Assembly (NCBI GenBank): GCA_958402445.1
Contig: CATXTO010000006.1
Location: 1-64,000 of the forward strand
DNA: 64,000 bases
Source: an uncultured Eubacteriales bacterium
Lineage (GTDB): Bacteria > Bacillota > Clostridia > Oscillospirales > Oscillospiraceae
Reading direction: 5' to 3'
Numbering within the stretch: the first letter of the stretch is position 1; every line of letters starts with the position of its first letter. Under the pieces are notes generated by a model. It searched no databases, was not told the origin of the DNA, and was given only the letters and a program-made list of their open reading frames with translations. Made by a program: the position numbers and the translations under genes. Positions 45,899 to 54,598 of this stretch are shown piece after piece.

Positions 45899-46677
45899 CT
45901 TTCATTTCCCTCCAAAAAACCCAAACGTTGCAGCCAATTCAAAGAATCCCTGCAAATTTGATTCTCCAGCGTAAACGTGATGTCCGGGCAGCTGGTCAGC
46001 AGCCGCTCCAGGATTTGCTCCATGGGCGCCGTACCCGTTCCCAGGCCGCTGTGCAGATCCATTTCTCCCTGGTTGTTGTGAAGGTGGACATGGCGCAGCC
46101 ATGGGACCATGGGGCCAATCCAGTCCAGCGGCGCGGTGCGGGATACCAGGGTGTTCGCGTGCCCCACGTCCAGGCACAGACCCAACCGGGGGTCGTCCAC
46201 CTGCCGGACAATTTCTACCAGCATCTCCGGTCCCGGCTCCATCACATTCTCCAGGGCGATTAAAGTCCCCTCCGGCGCTGTTTCCAGAAACGCCCTCCAG
46301 AACGCAACCGATTGGGCTACAAACCACTCCGGAAAATAGACCAGGGGGATGTAGCCTCCATGGACCACCAGACGATGGACGCCCAGGTCCCGGGCCACCG
46401 CAATCGCCTGCCGGTACCGGTCCGCCGCCAGAGCCCGAGCCCTGGGGTCTATAGCCGCCGGACACAGCTCCGCAAATGGGGCGTGGAACCAGAACCGGTC
46501 CAACCCGGCCATGGCGGATTTTGCCGAAGCCATATGTGCCTGCAGATTCTCATCCAGATTCTGCGCCGTGCAGAACATGGCTAGCTCCAGGCCTAGACCA
46601 TATTGTAAGGCCAGGTCCCGGCTATCCGCCCCGATGGTGGACAGGTACAGCCGGTGGGTCAGCGTTCCCTTTTCCAT
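45895..46677 (-). CDS. AP-endonuclease-2-like TIM barrel protein (sugar isomerase/epimerase type)
   Basis: 260 aa from ATG 46675-46677, chosen for GGAGG six bases upstream. TIM-barrel features: RLVVHGGYIPLVYFPEW, TLIALENVMEPGPEML with the metal-binding Glu, GLCLDVGHANTL with Asp-x-x-His, and HLHNNQGEMDLHSGLGTG. These match the xylose isomerase-like superfamily that binds a divalent metal. Substrate unknown. It heads the cobT-cobU-cobS operon. Confidence 0.8.
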   Translation of the reverse strand: MEKGTLTHRLYLSTIGADSRDLALQYGLGLELAMFCTAQNLDENLQAHMASAKSAMAGLDRFWFHAPFAELCPAAIDPRARALAADRYRQAIAVARDLGVHRLVVHGGYIPLVYFPEWFVAQSVAFWRAFLETAPEGTLIALENVMEPGPEMLVEIVRQVDDPRLGLCLDVGHANTLVSRTAPLDWIGPMVPWLRHVHLHNNQGEMDLHSGLGTGTAPMEQILERLLTSCPDITFTLENQICRDSLNWLQRLGFLEGNER

Positions 46678-46879
46678 TTTCCGCCTCCAGGTCCCGCACC
46701 GCCTATTATGCAAGCCGCGGGAAATGCTGTGCCGGAAGAACCAAAACACAGTTTTTCGTATCATATCACAGGAACAGAGAAAAAGCTACTCCATCGGCGG
46801 GACTGCATTCGCTTACAAACCGTCCATGAGGAACACAAGCACTAGTCCGAAAAAAAGCTGGGGAGTTGGAAAATTACGC

Positions 46880-46908
46880 TTGCATTTTACAGAGGGCTGT
46901 GCTATGAT
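46880..46908 (+). promoter_or_regulatory. promoter of tRNA-Arg
   Basis: TTGCAT (46880-46885), 17 nt, TATGAT (46903-46908), 28 nt before the tRNA 5' end. Confidence 0.75.
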
Positions 46909-46936
46909 GGATGAGCGCTTGGGACAAGCGCAGTAT

Positions 46937-47013
46937 GCGCCGGTGGCTCAATTGGATAGAGCATCGGATTCCGGTTCCGAGGGTTGGGGGTTCGAGTCCC
47001 TTCCGGCGTACCA
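46937..47013 (+). tRNA. tRNA-Arg (CCG)
   Basis: 77 nt with encoded CCA. Acceptor GCGCCGG pairs with CCGGCGT (first pair G-T), the anticodon arm is TCGGA-TTCCGGT-TCCGA with anticodon CCG, and the T arm is GGGGGTTCGAGTCCC. The gene is complete, unlike the tRNA-Ala fragment at 5972. Confidence 0.93.
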
Positions 47014-47049
47014 AATTTTTGTCAAAATTTATACCAAGGGATGAAACAA

Positions 47050-47274
47050 GTGCAGAAAATAATTTATATCAGCAATAGTCGGGATTTTACCGAACAGAAA
47101 GATATTAATGAGAATAAATATCTTGTGCGGATTAATAAATTATTAGAAGAAGGTTGGACGATTTCGCAGATGAACCCACAGACTGTGGAAGTTGATCCAA
47201 AACTTGAAAATTACCTGCATAAGGAAACATTCGTGTCTTTTGTTGTGCTTGAAAAACCCGACCAAAGCCAATAA
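47050..47274 (+). CDS. unrecognised 74-aa protein downstream of tRNA-Arg
   Basis: Read from GTG 47050 with AAGGG nine bases upstream; an ATG at 47041 in the same frame abuts that site and is less likely. The product (MQKIIYISNSRDF, then YLVRINKLLEEGWTISQMNPQTVEVD and FVSFVVLEKPD) looks like a compact beta-alpha-beta domain without signal or membrane segment. Family unknown. It is AT-rich compared with the flanking core genes and is followed by a very strong terminator. Confidence 0.55.
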   Translation: MQKIIYISNSRDFTEQKDINENKYLVRINKLLEEGWTISQMNPQTVEVDPKLENYLHKETFVSFVVLEKPDQSQ

Positions 47275-47281
47275 TCTCTCT

Positions 47282-47309
47282 TGCATCTATTTTGACCTAA
47301 TGACACAGA
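47282..47309 (+). repeat. 28-nt direct repeat, copy A
   Basis: Begins TGCATCTATTTTGACC and ends AATGACACAGA. It matches 48916-48943 with four visible differences in 28 positions. Both copies lie just before a terminator hairpin and flank the DUF4417 gene. Confidence 0.7.
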
Positions 47310-47348
47310 AAAGACATATCTTCCCCAAGGGGAAGATATGTCTTTTCT
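47307..47348 (+). terminator. very strong terminator hairpin
   Basis: AGAAAAGACATATCTTCCCC and GGGGAAGATATGTCTTTTCT form a perfect 20-bp stem with a two-base AA spacer. It acts in both directions. Confidence 0.85.
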
Positions 47349-47517
47349 CTATACCTAAAATATGTGCTATACTTCTAGTAAATTAAATGAACCGTCTCCG
47401 TGCTTGTAACTATTCATGAATTGTTTTCTGTAGTTGCCCTCTTTTGTGCAACTGATGCAGGATTGTACTCCGTATATATAAGGACCTTGTTCTTATCATA
47501 TGACAGGAGTGCTGTAC

Positions 47518-48876
47518 ATGACCGAAGAAACCTACAATTACCGCACCAGCCCGTTTTTGCTCAGAAACCAATTCAGCGGTCCGGGCAAATGGAAACTGCC
47601 CTTGATTCCAAAAGCAAGTTTTGCGCCCGAGGAGTTCATTGATTTGCGCCTGATTGGTTTTGACCGGACCAATCTGGAGAACGAGAACCATCTGGATCGA
47701 ATGGTTCACTTCTTCCTCTACGATTATAAATTTGAACGCGTCTGGAAGCACCCGGACAACGACCTTGAAAAGCTCAGGCGATACCGGGCTGTACTCTCCC
47801 CGGATTTCAGCCTATATCGGGAGATGGATCCCGCCATGCAGCTTTACAACGTATTCCGCAACCGCTGGTGCGGCGCGTATTTCGCCAGCGAAGGCATCCG
47901 GGTCGTCCCCACCATCAGTTGGGGCGACGAAAGTACCTTTGAATTTTGCTTCGAGGGCGTCCCCAAGGGCAGCACAGTAGCGGTGTCCACCTATATGGTG
48001 CGTGAACATGGTAACCATGCGGATCAAAAGGAATTCTTTCTGAACGGTTACCGTGAAATGTTCCGCAGAATTGAGCCGGAGCGGATCATCTGCTACAACG
48101 AACCTTTTCCTGAAATGAACGGAAATATCATCTATGTGGACTATGAACTCTCCTCTTGGAAATATCAAAACGACAACTATGCGCCCTCTAAATATCTGCC
48201 ATATATCTGCGGGGCAAAATCTCTTCCGAAAAACAGCGGCATCGTGATTAAAAGCGGATGCGTCATGCGGGACGACAAGGGCTTCAAGGGCATGGGCAGC
48301 GCCTACGGCGGGAATTGGAAGCCAAGTAAGCCAGAGGATGAGCGGTTATTGGGGACGCCCGGGGAAATCAAAGTCAGTTATAAAAAAGATGGAACTAAAA
48401 TTGAATCAAAGATCGGCGAGGATGGGAAAGCCATCAAAGAGCGGCATGATACTGATCACAATCAGCCATGGGCGCATACGAATCCCCACGATCATCTCAT
48501 TGATTGGTCAAACGGATTTCTTCATTTTTGCCATCAAATCAATTATCCAAATGGCGCCCCGGAATTTAAAAGCTATAAAGGAGTGAAAAATATGTCCAGT
48601 ATTGTTAGATGGAACACGCCGGAGGACAATCGTTTTAAAACAATCAGTGATTTTAAAAGGTGTATGCGGCAGGGCGGTGAAGTACTCTTTAAATATGGCG
48701 GACGCAATTATAGCATCACGCAAACTCCAGAGGAAAAGATTCGGATTTCAGAATCGTACAAACAGGAAACGGAATGGTTGTGCGACACTGCCGATGAGGT
48801 GTTGGAATACATCATCGATGGCGACCGCCTGCGGGACGTCATCACCAAAGTGGAAGTCACGGATAGAACGATCTAA
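47518..48876 (+). CDS. DUF4417 family protein
   Basis: 452 aa from ATG 47518-47520, chosen because AGGAG lies eight bases upstream. The central part (about 110-260) follows DUF4417: MQLYNVFRNRWCGAYFASEGIRVVPTISW, FEFCFEGVPKGSTVAVSTYMV and RIEPERIICYNEPFP. The C-terminal 170 residues carry a KHDTDHNQPWAHTN-like His-rich stretch (around 325-340) and an unrecognised domain. DUF4417 proteins are frequent in phage and mobile DNA of Firmicutes; their function is unknown to me. It lies between two copies of a short repeat, downstream of tRNA-Arg. Confidence 0.75.
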   Translation: MTEETYNYRTSPFLLRNQFSGPGKWKLPLIPKASFAPEEFIDLRLIGFDRTNLENENHLDRMVHFFLYDYKFERVWKHPDNDLEKLRRYRAVLSPDFSLYREMDPAMQLYNVFRNRWCGAYFASEGIRVVPTISWGDESTFEFCFEGVPKGSTVAVSTYMVREHGNHADQKEFFLNGYREMFRRIEPERIICYNEPFPEMNGNIIYVDYELSSWKYQNDNYAPSKYLPYICGAKSLPKNSGIVIKSGCVMRDDKGFKGMGSAYGGNWKPSKPEDERLLGTPGEIKVSYKKDGTKIESKIGEDGKAIKERHDTDHNQPWAHTNPHDHLIDWSNGFLHFCHQINYPNGAPEFKSYKGVKNMSSIVRWNTPEDNRFKTISDFKRCMRQGGEVLFKYGGRNYSITQTPEEKIRISESYKQETEWLCDTADEVLEYIIDGDRLRDVITKVEVTDRTI

Positions 48877-48915
48877 ATTCCTGCCCGTGGGTGACCGTAT
48901 ATAGGCCAAAACGGG

Positions 48916-48943
48916 TGCATCTACTTTAACCGAATGACACAGA
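48916..48943 (+). repeat. 28-nt direct repeat, copy B
   Basis: Begins TGCATCTACTTTAACC and ends AATGACACAGA; near-identical partner of 47282-47309. The rest of the gap up to the pepF promoter (48982-49190) shows no gene. Confidence 0.7.
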
Positions 48944-48954
48944 TTTAGAGCGAT

Positions 48955-48981
48955 ATGCCAGTCTTTTGAAAAGGCTGGCAT
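48955..48981 (+). terminator. terminator of the DUF4417 gene
   Basis: ATGCCAGTCTTTT pairs with AAAAGGCTGGCAT (one G-T) around a single G, followed by TTCGCTTTTTG. Confidence 0.75.
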
Positions 48982-49190
48982 TTCGCTTTTTGAAACCCAA
49001 CCGGGTACGACGCCGCTCGATACCATTCCAGAGGGTACATTTTGTCTAAAAATAGCAGTTTTAGCCCGCGCCTGCTGCCGATTTAGCAGCGGCCTGCACA
49101 TGGACACGTCTCCCCCAGGGTAGGGCGTTTTCCTTGTGTATTTCTCGCAGCAAAGCCCAGACATTCCGGCTCAAGAAGCGCCTTTTTTGG

Positions 49191-49219
49191 TTGACGAACC
49201 GGGAACTTCATGCTACAAC
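49191..49219 (+). promoter_or_regulatory. promoter of pepF
   Basis: TTGACG (49191-49196), 17 nt, TACAAC (49214-49219), 53 nt before the ATG. Confidence 0.65.
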
Positions 49220-49272
49220 TATAGAAGAGTAGAAATGGATATGCTACCATGTCAACATAAAGGAGAATTGCC

Positions 49273-51030
49273 ATGAATGAATTCTGGAACTTAGACACCC
49301 TATATCACGGTTTTGAGGACCCCCAATACGCCGCGGACCTAGCCGCCCTGCAGGAGGCCTGCGCCGAATTCGACACATTGACCCAGCGTCTGGCAGAGCT
49401 GGAGCCGCTGCAGGTTTTGCAGCGCTGCACCCGTGCGTTGGAGGAAATCACCGCCCTGTCCAACAAGCTGGGCGAATACGCTTCCCTGCGCCAAGCAGCC
49501 GATACCCAGGATGCGCACGCCACCTCCCAACTGGGCCAAATTCTGGGCATCCTCAGCCGGAGCGCCGGCGCCAACGCCCGGTTCCAGGAATATGCCGCGG
49601 AGCTTCCGGACCTGGAGCAGCTCCTGGAGCAGGATGCGGCCTTGCAGGAGTACCGCTTCTTCTTCCAGGAAATTCAGACCAAGAGCCGGCATCTGCTGGG
49701 CAGCCGGGGCGAGGATATTATGGCCCAGATGTCCCTGTCCGGCTCCAGTGCCTGGCGCGAACTGCAGGCCAATTTGACCAGCTCTGTGCAGGTGGAGTTT
49801 CGCGGCGAAATCACGAATCTGTCCGCCATCCGGAACCTGGCCTATGACGCGGACCCGGTAACCCGAAAGGAAGCCTATGAGGCGGAACTGGCCTGCTATA
49901 AAAAGATCAGGGATCCCGTGGCTTACGCCCTGAACTCCATCAAGCTGGAGACCATCAACGAGGCCCGGTTGCGGGGCTACGACTCCCCCCTGGACAAGGC
50001 CCTCCAGGAATCCAGGATGCAGCGGACAACGCTGGACGCCATGTTCTCCGCCATCGACGACTACCTGCCTAAATTCTGGTCCTATCTGCGGGCCAAGGCC
50101 AAGGCCCTGGGGCATACCAACGGCCTGCCCTGGTACGACCTCTTCGCCCCCATGGGTCAGAGTGGCAAGCGCTATACCACCCAGGAGGCCCGGGATTACC
50201 TGGTAGCGCTGTTTGGCGGCTTTGACCCGGAGCTTCGGGATATGGTGGCCCGTGCCTTTGACCACGCCTGGATCGATTTCTTCCCCCGGGAGGGCAAAAC
50301 CGGCGGCGCTTTCTGCGCCGGTGTAGAGTGCCTCAACGAGAGCCGGATTTTGACCAACTTCGACGGCGCTTTTGGGGATGTAGTCACTCTGGCCCACGAG
50401 CTGGGCCACGCCTTCCATAACCACATTCTCTCGGACCAGCGGCCCCTGAACCGGGAATACACCATGCCCGTGGCGGAGACCGCCTCCACCTTCAACGAGT
50501 GCGTCATCGTAAACGCAGCCATCCAGGCTGCTACCAGCAAGGAAGAAAAGCTGGCTCTGATCGAAAACCAGCTCTCCGACGCCACCCAGATCATCTGCGA
50601 CATTTATTCCCGCTACCGCTTTGAGACGGCGGTCTTCGCCAACCGGCCCAGCAGCTTTATGCCGGCCCAGCAGCTGTGCGAAATGATGCTGGAGGCCCAG
50701 CGGAAATCCTACGGGGACGGCCTGGACCCCCAGGCGCTGCATCCCTATATGTGGGTGTGCAAGAGCCATTACTACGGCGACGTAAGCTTCTACAACTTCC
50801 CCTACGCTTTTGGCGGTCTGTTCGCCCGGGGACTGTACGCGCAGTACGAGCAGGAGGGTAAGGCGTTTTTGCCCAAGTATAAAAAGCTGCTGCACGAGAC
50901 ACCCGTGCGCACCGTGGAGGGTGCCGCCCAGGTGGCGGGCCTGGACCTGACGGATAAGGCCTTTTGGGCGCAGGGTTTGCAAATCCTCTCGGATGAAATC
51001 GATCAATTCCTGGCTCTGCTGGATGCGTAA
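49273..51030 (+). CDS. pepF: oligoendopeptidase F-like M3 metallopeptidase
   Basis: 585 aa with AAAGGAG before the ATG. The zinc site HELGH (375-379) in LAHELGHAFHNH and the third ligand region with PVAETASTFNECVI about 25 residues later are intact. The N-terminal helical lid and a C-terminal YGDVSFYNFPYAFGGLFARGLY match PepF. It is a cytoplasmic peptidase that trims short peptides. Followed after 26 nt by an M18 aminopeptidase, so the two probably work together on imported peptides. Confidence 0.93.
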   Translation: MNEFWNLDTLYHGFEDPQYAADLAALQEACAEFDTLTQRLAELEPLQVLQRCTRALEEITALSNKLGEYASLRQAADTQDAHATSQLGQILGILSRSAGANARFQEYAAELPDLEQLLEQDAALQEYRFFFQEIQTKSRHLLGSRGEDIMAQMSLSGSSAWRELQANLTSSVQVEFRGEITNLSAIRNLAYDADPVTRKEAYEAELACYKKIRDPVAYALNSIKLETINEARLRGYDSPLDKALQESRMQRTTLDAMFSAIDDYLPKFWSYLRAKAKALGHTNGLPWYDLFAPMGQSGKRYTTQEARDYLVALFGGFDPELRDMVARAFDHAWIDFFPREGKTGGAFCAGVECLNESRILTNFDGAFGDVVTLAHELGHAFHNHILSDQRPLNREYTMPVAETASTFNECVIVNAAIQAATSKEEKLALIENQLSDATQIICDIYSRYRFETAVFANRPSSFMPAQQLCEMMLEAQRKSYGDGLDPQALHPYMWVCKSHYYGDVSFYNFPYAFGGLFARGLYAQYEQEGKAFLPKYKKLLHETPVRTVEGAAQVAGLDLTDKAFWAQGLQILSDEIDQFLALLDA

Positions 51031-51056
51031 GGCCATACATAGGGAGGAAGGTAACC

Positions 51057-52355
51057 ATGCAGAATCAAGAAATTCAGCCCCTCATGCAGTTTTTAGACCA
51101 GAGCCCCAGCTGTTATCACGCCATTTTTAACCTGACCGCCCGCCTGGAGGCAAACGGCTACACCCGGCTGGCGGAATCGCAGGACTGGGCGCTGGAGCCC
51201 GGCGGACGGTATTACGTGACGCGCAATCAGTCTTCCCTAATCGCCTTTCAGGTTCCGCGGGAGCGGCCTGTCGGCTTTCTGATGGCGGCCAGCCACTCGG
51301 ACCGGCCCTGCTTTAAAATCAAGGAAAACCCGGAGCTTCAGACGGCGGACGCTTATCTCCGTCTGGCAGTAGAGCGGTACGGCGGCATGCTCATGGCCCC
51401 CTGGCTGGACCGGCCCCTATCCGTGGCGGGTCGGGTCCTGGTCCGGACGGAAAACGGCCTGGAGAGCCGGCTGGTCAACGTGGACCGGGATTTGCTAATG
51501 ATCCCCAATCTGGCCATTCATATGAACCGCAAGGCCAACGACGGCTTCGTCTACAACCCCGCGGTGGACCTGATTCCCCTTCTGGGCGCTACTTCGGCCA
51601 AAGGCGGGTTTGCCAAGCTGGTGGCAGAGGCCGCGCATGCGGCGCCGGAGGATATTCTATCCACGGACCTGTTCTTGTATAACCGGCAAAAGGCCATTCT
51701 CTGGGGCCTGGAGGAGGAATACCTCTCCGCCCCCGCCCTGGACGATTTGCAGTGCGCCTGGTCCGTGCTGGATGGGTTCCTACAGGCCAAGCCCGAAAAA
51801 AGCGTCCCCGTTTACTGTGTCTTCGACAACGAGGAGGTGGGCTCCAACACCCGCCAGGGCGCGGACTCCACCTTCCTAGCAGACACCCTGGTGCGGATCT
51901 GCGCGGACGTGGGCATGCACTACCGCCGGGCCCTGGCCGCCAGCTTCCTGGTCTCTGCGGACAACGCCCACGCAATCCACCCCAACCATCCGGAGTTTTC
52001 CGACGATAACAACCGGCCCGTGCTGAACGGCGGCGTGGTTCTCAAATTCAACGCCAACCAGCGCTATACCACGGACGCGGTTTCCGCGGCGGTGTTCCGC
52101 CGGGCCTGCCAGCTGGCCCAGGTCCCGGTGCAGACCTACTGCAACCGGGCTGACCTGCCCGGGGGCTCTACCCTGGGGAACATCTCGTCCTCCCAGGTCA
52201 GCGTGCCCACGGTGGACGTGGGCCTACCCCAGCTGGCCATGCACTCCTGCTTCGAGACCGCCGGCGTGCGGGACGGTGCCTATTTGGCCCGCGCTATGGC
52301 AAAGCTCTATTCCATGGCTCTGGCGCCGGAGGCAGACGGCTTTTTGATGCAGTAA
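51057..52355 (+). CDS. M18 family aspartyl-type aminopeptidase
   Basis: 432 aa, start at ATG behind GGGAGG. Di-zinc ligands are seen in AASHSDRP (His), VFDNEEVGSNTRQGADS (Asp-Glu-Glu pair) and LVSADNAHAIHPNHPEF, with the last ligand in PQLAMHSCFETAG. The tetrahedral dodecamer peptidase removes N-terminal acidic or neutral residues in the cytoplasm. Operon with pepF; a strong GC terminator lies 48 nt after the stop. Confidence 0.93.
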   Translation: MQNQEIQPLMQFLDQSPSCYHAIFNLTARLEANGYTRLAESQDWALEPGGRYYVTRNQSSLIAFQVPRERPVGFLMAASHSDRPCFKIKENPELQTADAYLRLAVERYGGMLMAPWLDRPLSVAGRVLVRTENGLESRLVNVDRDLLMIPNLAIHMNRKANDGFVYNPAVDLIPLLGATSAKGGFAKLVAEAAHAAPEDILSTDLFLYNRQKAILWGLEEEYLSAPALDDLQCAWSVLDGFLQAKPEKSVPVYCVFDNEEVGSNTRQGADSTFLADTLVRICADVGMHYRRALAASFLVSADNAHAIHPNHPEFSDDNNRPVLNGGVVLKFNANQRYTTDAVSAAVFRRACQLAQVPVQTYCNRADLPGGSTLGNISSSQVSVPTVDVGLPQLAMHSCFETAGVRDGAYLARAMAKLYSMALAPEADGFLMQ

Positions 52356-52402
52356 CGGATCCCTTCCAGCCGCTCCATGCCCGGCTGACATAGCTTCTTC
52401 CG

Positions 52403-52430
52403 CCCCGCCCCGGATAAAACCGGGGCGGGG
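52403..52430 (+). terminator. terminator of pepF-M18 operon
   Basis: CCCCGCCCCGG-ATAAAA-CCGGGGCGGGG followed by CCTTTCTTTTC, a perfect 11-bp stem. Confidence 0.9.
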
Positions 52431-52589
52431 CCTTTCTTTTCGAGTCTTTGGGGGAGATAATCGGCCCTTTACCTCTGTCTGCATTGTGATCGCTTTTTGG
52501 AAAATCCAAAATCCCCTTATGCTTGACATTTTTCTGGTTTTATTTTAGGATGGGATAAAATAATAGGATATCGCAGCATCACTTTGAGT

Positions 52590-52800
52590 AACCGCACAGG
52601 CGATCGTGGTTCGCCCCTACTGCGTGGACTGAATTGTGGGATGTAGGGGCGACCTTTGGTCGCCCCCTGGGAGCTCCTCCGTCATTGTAGTCTGGCGGGC
52701 GGGCAAAGCATACCCCTACTGAGAGGTGCAGTCCATTATAACGGTTCCAGGAACGACCTGGGGCCGTTCCGCGAGCGAGCGCAGCTCGCCCCTACAAGAG
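52590..52800. repeat. intergenic palindromic repeats (REP-like)
   Basis: The 467-nt gap before the ABC exporter holds several alternating motifs: TTCGCCCCTAC, GGGGCGACC-TTT-GGTCGCCCC (52646-52666), GGGCAAAGCATACCCCTAC and a palindrome around CGAGCGAGCGCAGCTCG ending in CCCCTAC. A related block occurs at 57180-57295. They look like dispersed non-coding repeats. No gene is seen. Confidence 0.6.
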
Positions 52801-52822
52801 AGGATAAAAGGGGGCTCTATTG

Positions 52823-54598
52823 ATGAAGTACACCATGCGCTATCTCACTGAGACATTCCGTCACAGTCCCGGTCTCGCCCTGGGCGTACTCCTGACCCAG
52901 GGCGCGCTGGCTCTGCTGCCATCCCTGCAGCTCTACGCGGAAGGCGCCTTTCTGGACGACGCCTTGGGCGCGCTGGCGGGCTCTTTTGCCTGGCGCGGGG
53001 TTTTGCCCAGCCTGGCCTGGATGCTGGGTCTGCTGCTCATGGCGTTTTTGCTCCAGGCCCTGCAGTCTTTGTTCACACTTCGCCTGCGCCTGGCGGTGGA
53101 CACCGCTGTGGAACGGCGTATGCTGCAAAAACGGAGCAGTCTGGCGTATTGGGTGACAGAGCACAAGGAGCACTGCGACCTCATCAGCCGGGTGACGGAG
53201 GAGGAGCCGGACAGAATTTCCGCCGGGTACTCCAACCTGCTGTCCGTGCTGGAGGTTCTGGTACGCCTGCTGGCTCTGGCGGTTGCAATCTGCTGGAAGA
53301 GCTTCTGGATGGGCCTTTTGGTGCTGATCGCCCTGCTGGCTATGATTCCGCTGTCCATGAAGTGCGGCGAGTCCGACTATGAAGCCTTCTCCCAGGCGAA
53401 CCGGCACTTCCGGCGGGCCAGGTATTTCCGCTCCCTGCTCTCGTCCCGGGAGCACGTGGAGGAACGAACGGTTTTTGCCTATTCTGAGGAGATGGGCCGG
53501 CGGTGGAAGCGGGAGTTTGAGGCCGGCCAAACTCAGTCCGAGCGGGCAATCCGGAAGAACCTTGTGCGGACGGAGGGCGCTTCCCTGGGCCTGACCCTGC
53601 TCTCGTTTCTGATTTTTGCCGTCTTACTGGTCCCGCTCCGCCAGGGGGGCATCACCACCGGCTTTTACATCAGCATCGTCACCGCCGTTCTCAGTGCCGT
53701 GAAGCTCATGGGCTTCTCCTTTACCTCCCTGGTGGAAAAGCTGGTGGATAACCAGCAGTACATGCGGGACTACTCGGCTTTTTACCAGCTTCCTGAGGAG
53801 GCGGACTGCCAGGCGCCGGTTCAGCCGGGCGTCGTGGAGCAGATTGTCTTCGACGACGTATGCTTCGCCTATCCCGGTACGACGGCGCCGGTCCTGCGGC
53901 ATTTCTCCCACACGTTTCGCCAGGGCAATCACTATGCTCTGGTGGGGGAAAACGGCTGCGGGAAAACCACTCTGGTCAAGCTGCTGCTGGGTCTGTACCG
54001 AACCTATGAAGGCAGCATCCGAATCAACGGCCGGGAGCTGCGGGATATCCCCGCGCCGGAGCTTTATGGGTTCTTCTCCGTGGTGCATCAGGATTTCGCC
54101 AGGTACGAGCTCACCCTGCGGGAGAATCTGCAGGTGGGCCAGGCAGGGCTGTCAGACGAAAAGATATGGGCCGTGCTGGAGGACCTGCAACTGACGGAGT
54201 TGACCGACGCTCTGCCGCAGGGGCTCTCCACCCACATCGGGCGGCTGGAGCCGGGGGGCATAGACCTGTCCGGCGGCCAATGGCAGAGAGTCGCCATTGC
54301 CCGCGCCCTGCTCCGTCAGGGCAGCTTCTGCATTCTGGACGAGCCCACGGCGGCCCTGGACCCCTTACAGGAGCGGGAGATTTACCGTCTCTTCTCCCGG
54401 CTGCAGCAGGACACAGGAAGCCTTCTCATCACCCACCGCCTGGGCGGCGTCCAGGACGCGGACGAAATCCTGGTCCTGGCGGGCGGCGCAGTCTGCGAAT
54501 GTGGCAGCCATGCCCAGCTCATGGCCCTGGGCGGCATTTACGCCCGGATGTACGAATTACAAAGGGGGTGGTATCATGCGGAAGCATCGGTTTGCTAG
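52823..54598 (+). CDS. ABC exporter half-transporter A (permease-ATPase)
   Basis: 591 aa from ATG 52823, eight bases after GGGGG. Residues about 1-310 are a type-1 exporter membrane domain with six helices. The ATPase has Walker A GENGCGKTT, signature LSGGQWQRVAIARA and Walker B/Glu in CILDEPTAALDP, all intact, followed by the H-loop in LLITHRLGG. The next gene overlaps its end by 23 bases and encodes a second half-transporter, so a heterodimer is expected. Substrate unknown; peptides, drugs or lipids are all possible. Confidence 0.9.
   Translation: MKYTMRYLTETFRHSPGLALGVLLTQGALALLPSLQLYAEGAFLDDALGALAGSFAWRGVLPSLAWMLGLLLMAFLLQALQSLFTLRLRLAVDTAVERRMLQKRSSLAYWVTEHKEHCDLISRVTEEEPDRISAGYSNLLSVLEVLVRLLALAVAICWKSFWMGLLVLIALLAMIPLSMKCGESDYEAFSQANRHFRRARYFRSLLSSREHVEERTVFAYSEEMGRRWKREFEAGQTQSERAIRKNLVRTEGASLGLTLLSFLIFAVLLVPLRQGGITTGFYISIVTAVLSAVKLMGFSFTSLVEKLVDNQQYMRDYSAFYQLPEEADCQAPVQPGVVEQIVFDDVCFAYPGTTAPVLRHFSHTFRQGNHYALVGENGCGKTTLVKLLLGLYRTYEGSIRINGRELRDIPAPELYGFFSVVHQDFARYELTLRENLQVGQAGLSDEKIWAVLEDLQLTELTDALPQGLSTHIGRLEPGGIDLSGGQWQRVAIARALLRQGSFCILDEPTAALDPLQEREIYRLFSRLQQDTGSLLITHRLGGVQDADEILVLAGGAVCECGSHAQLMALGGIYARMYELQRGWYHAEASVC

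Noticed and set aside
49339..51036. 565-codon minus-strand frame opposite pepF
   Set aside because: Antisense of a GC-rich gene with intact HELGH on the plus strand; no domain or ribosome site.
52590..52800. CRISPR array
   Set aside because: The repeated motifs are irregularly spaced, alternate in orientation and lack uniform repeat-spacer units; no cas gene is present anywhere in the window.
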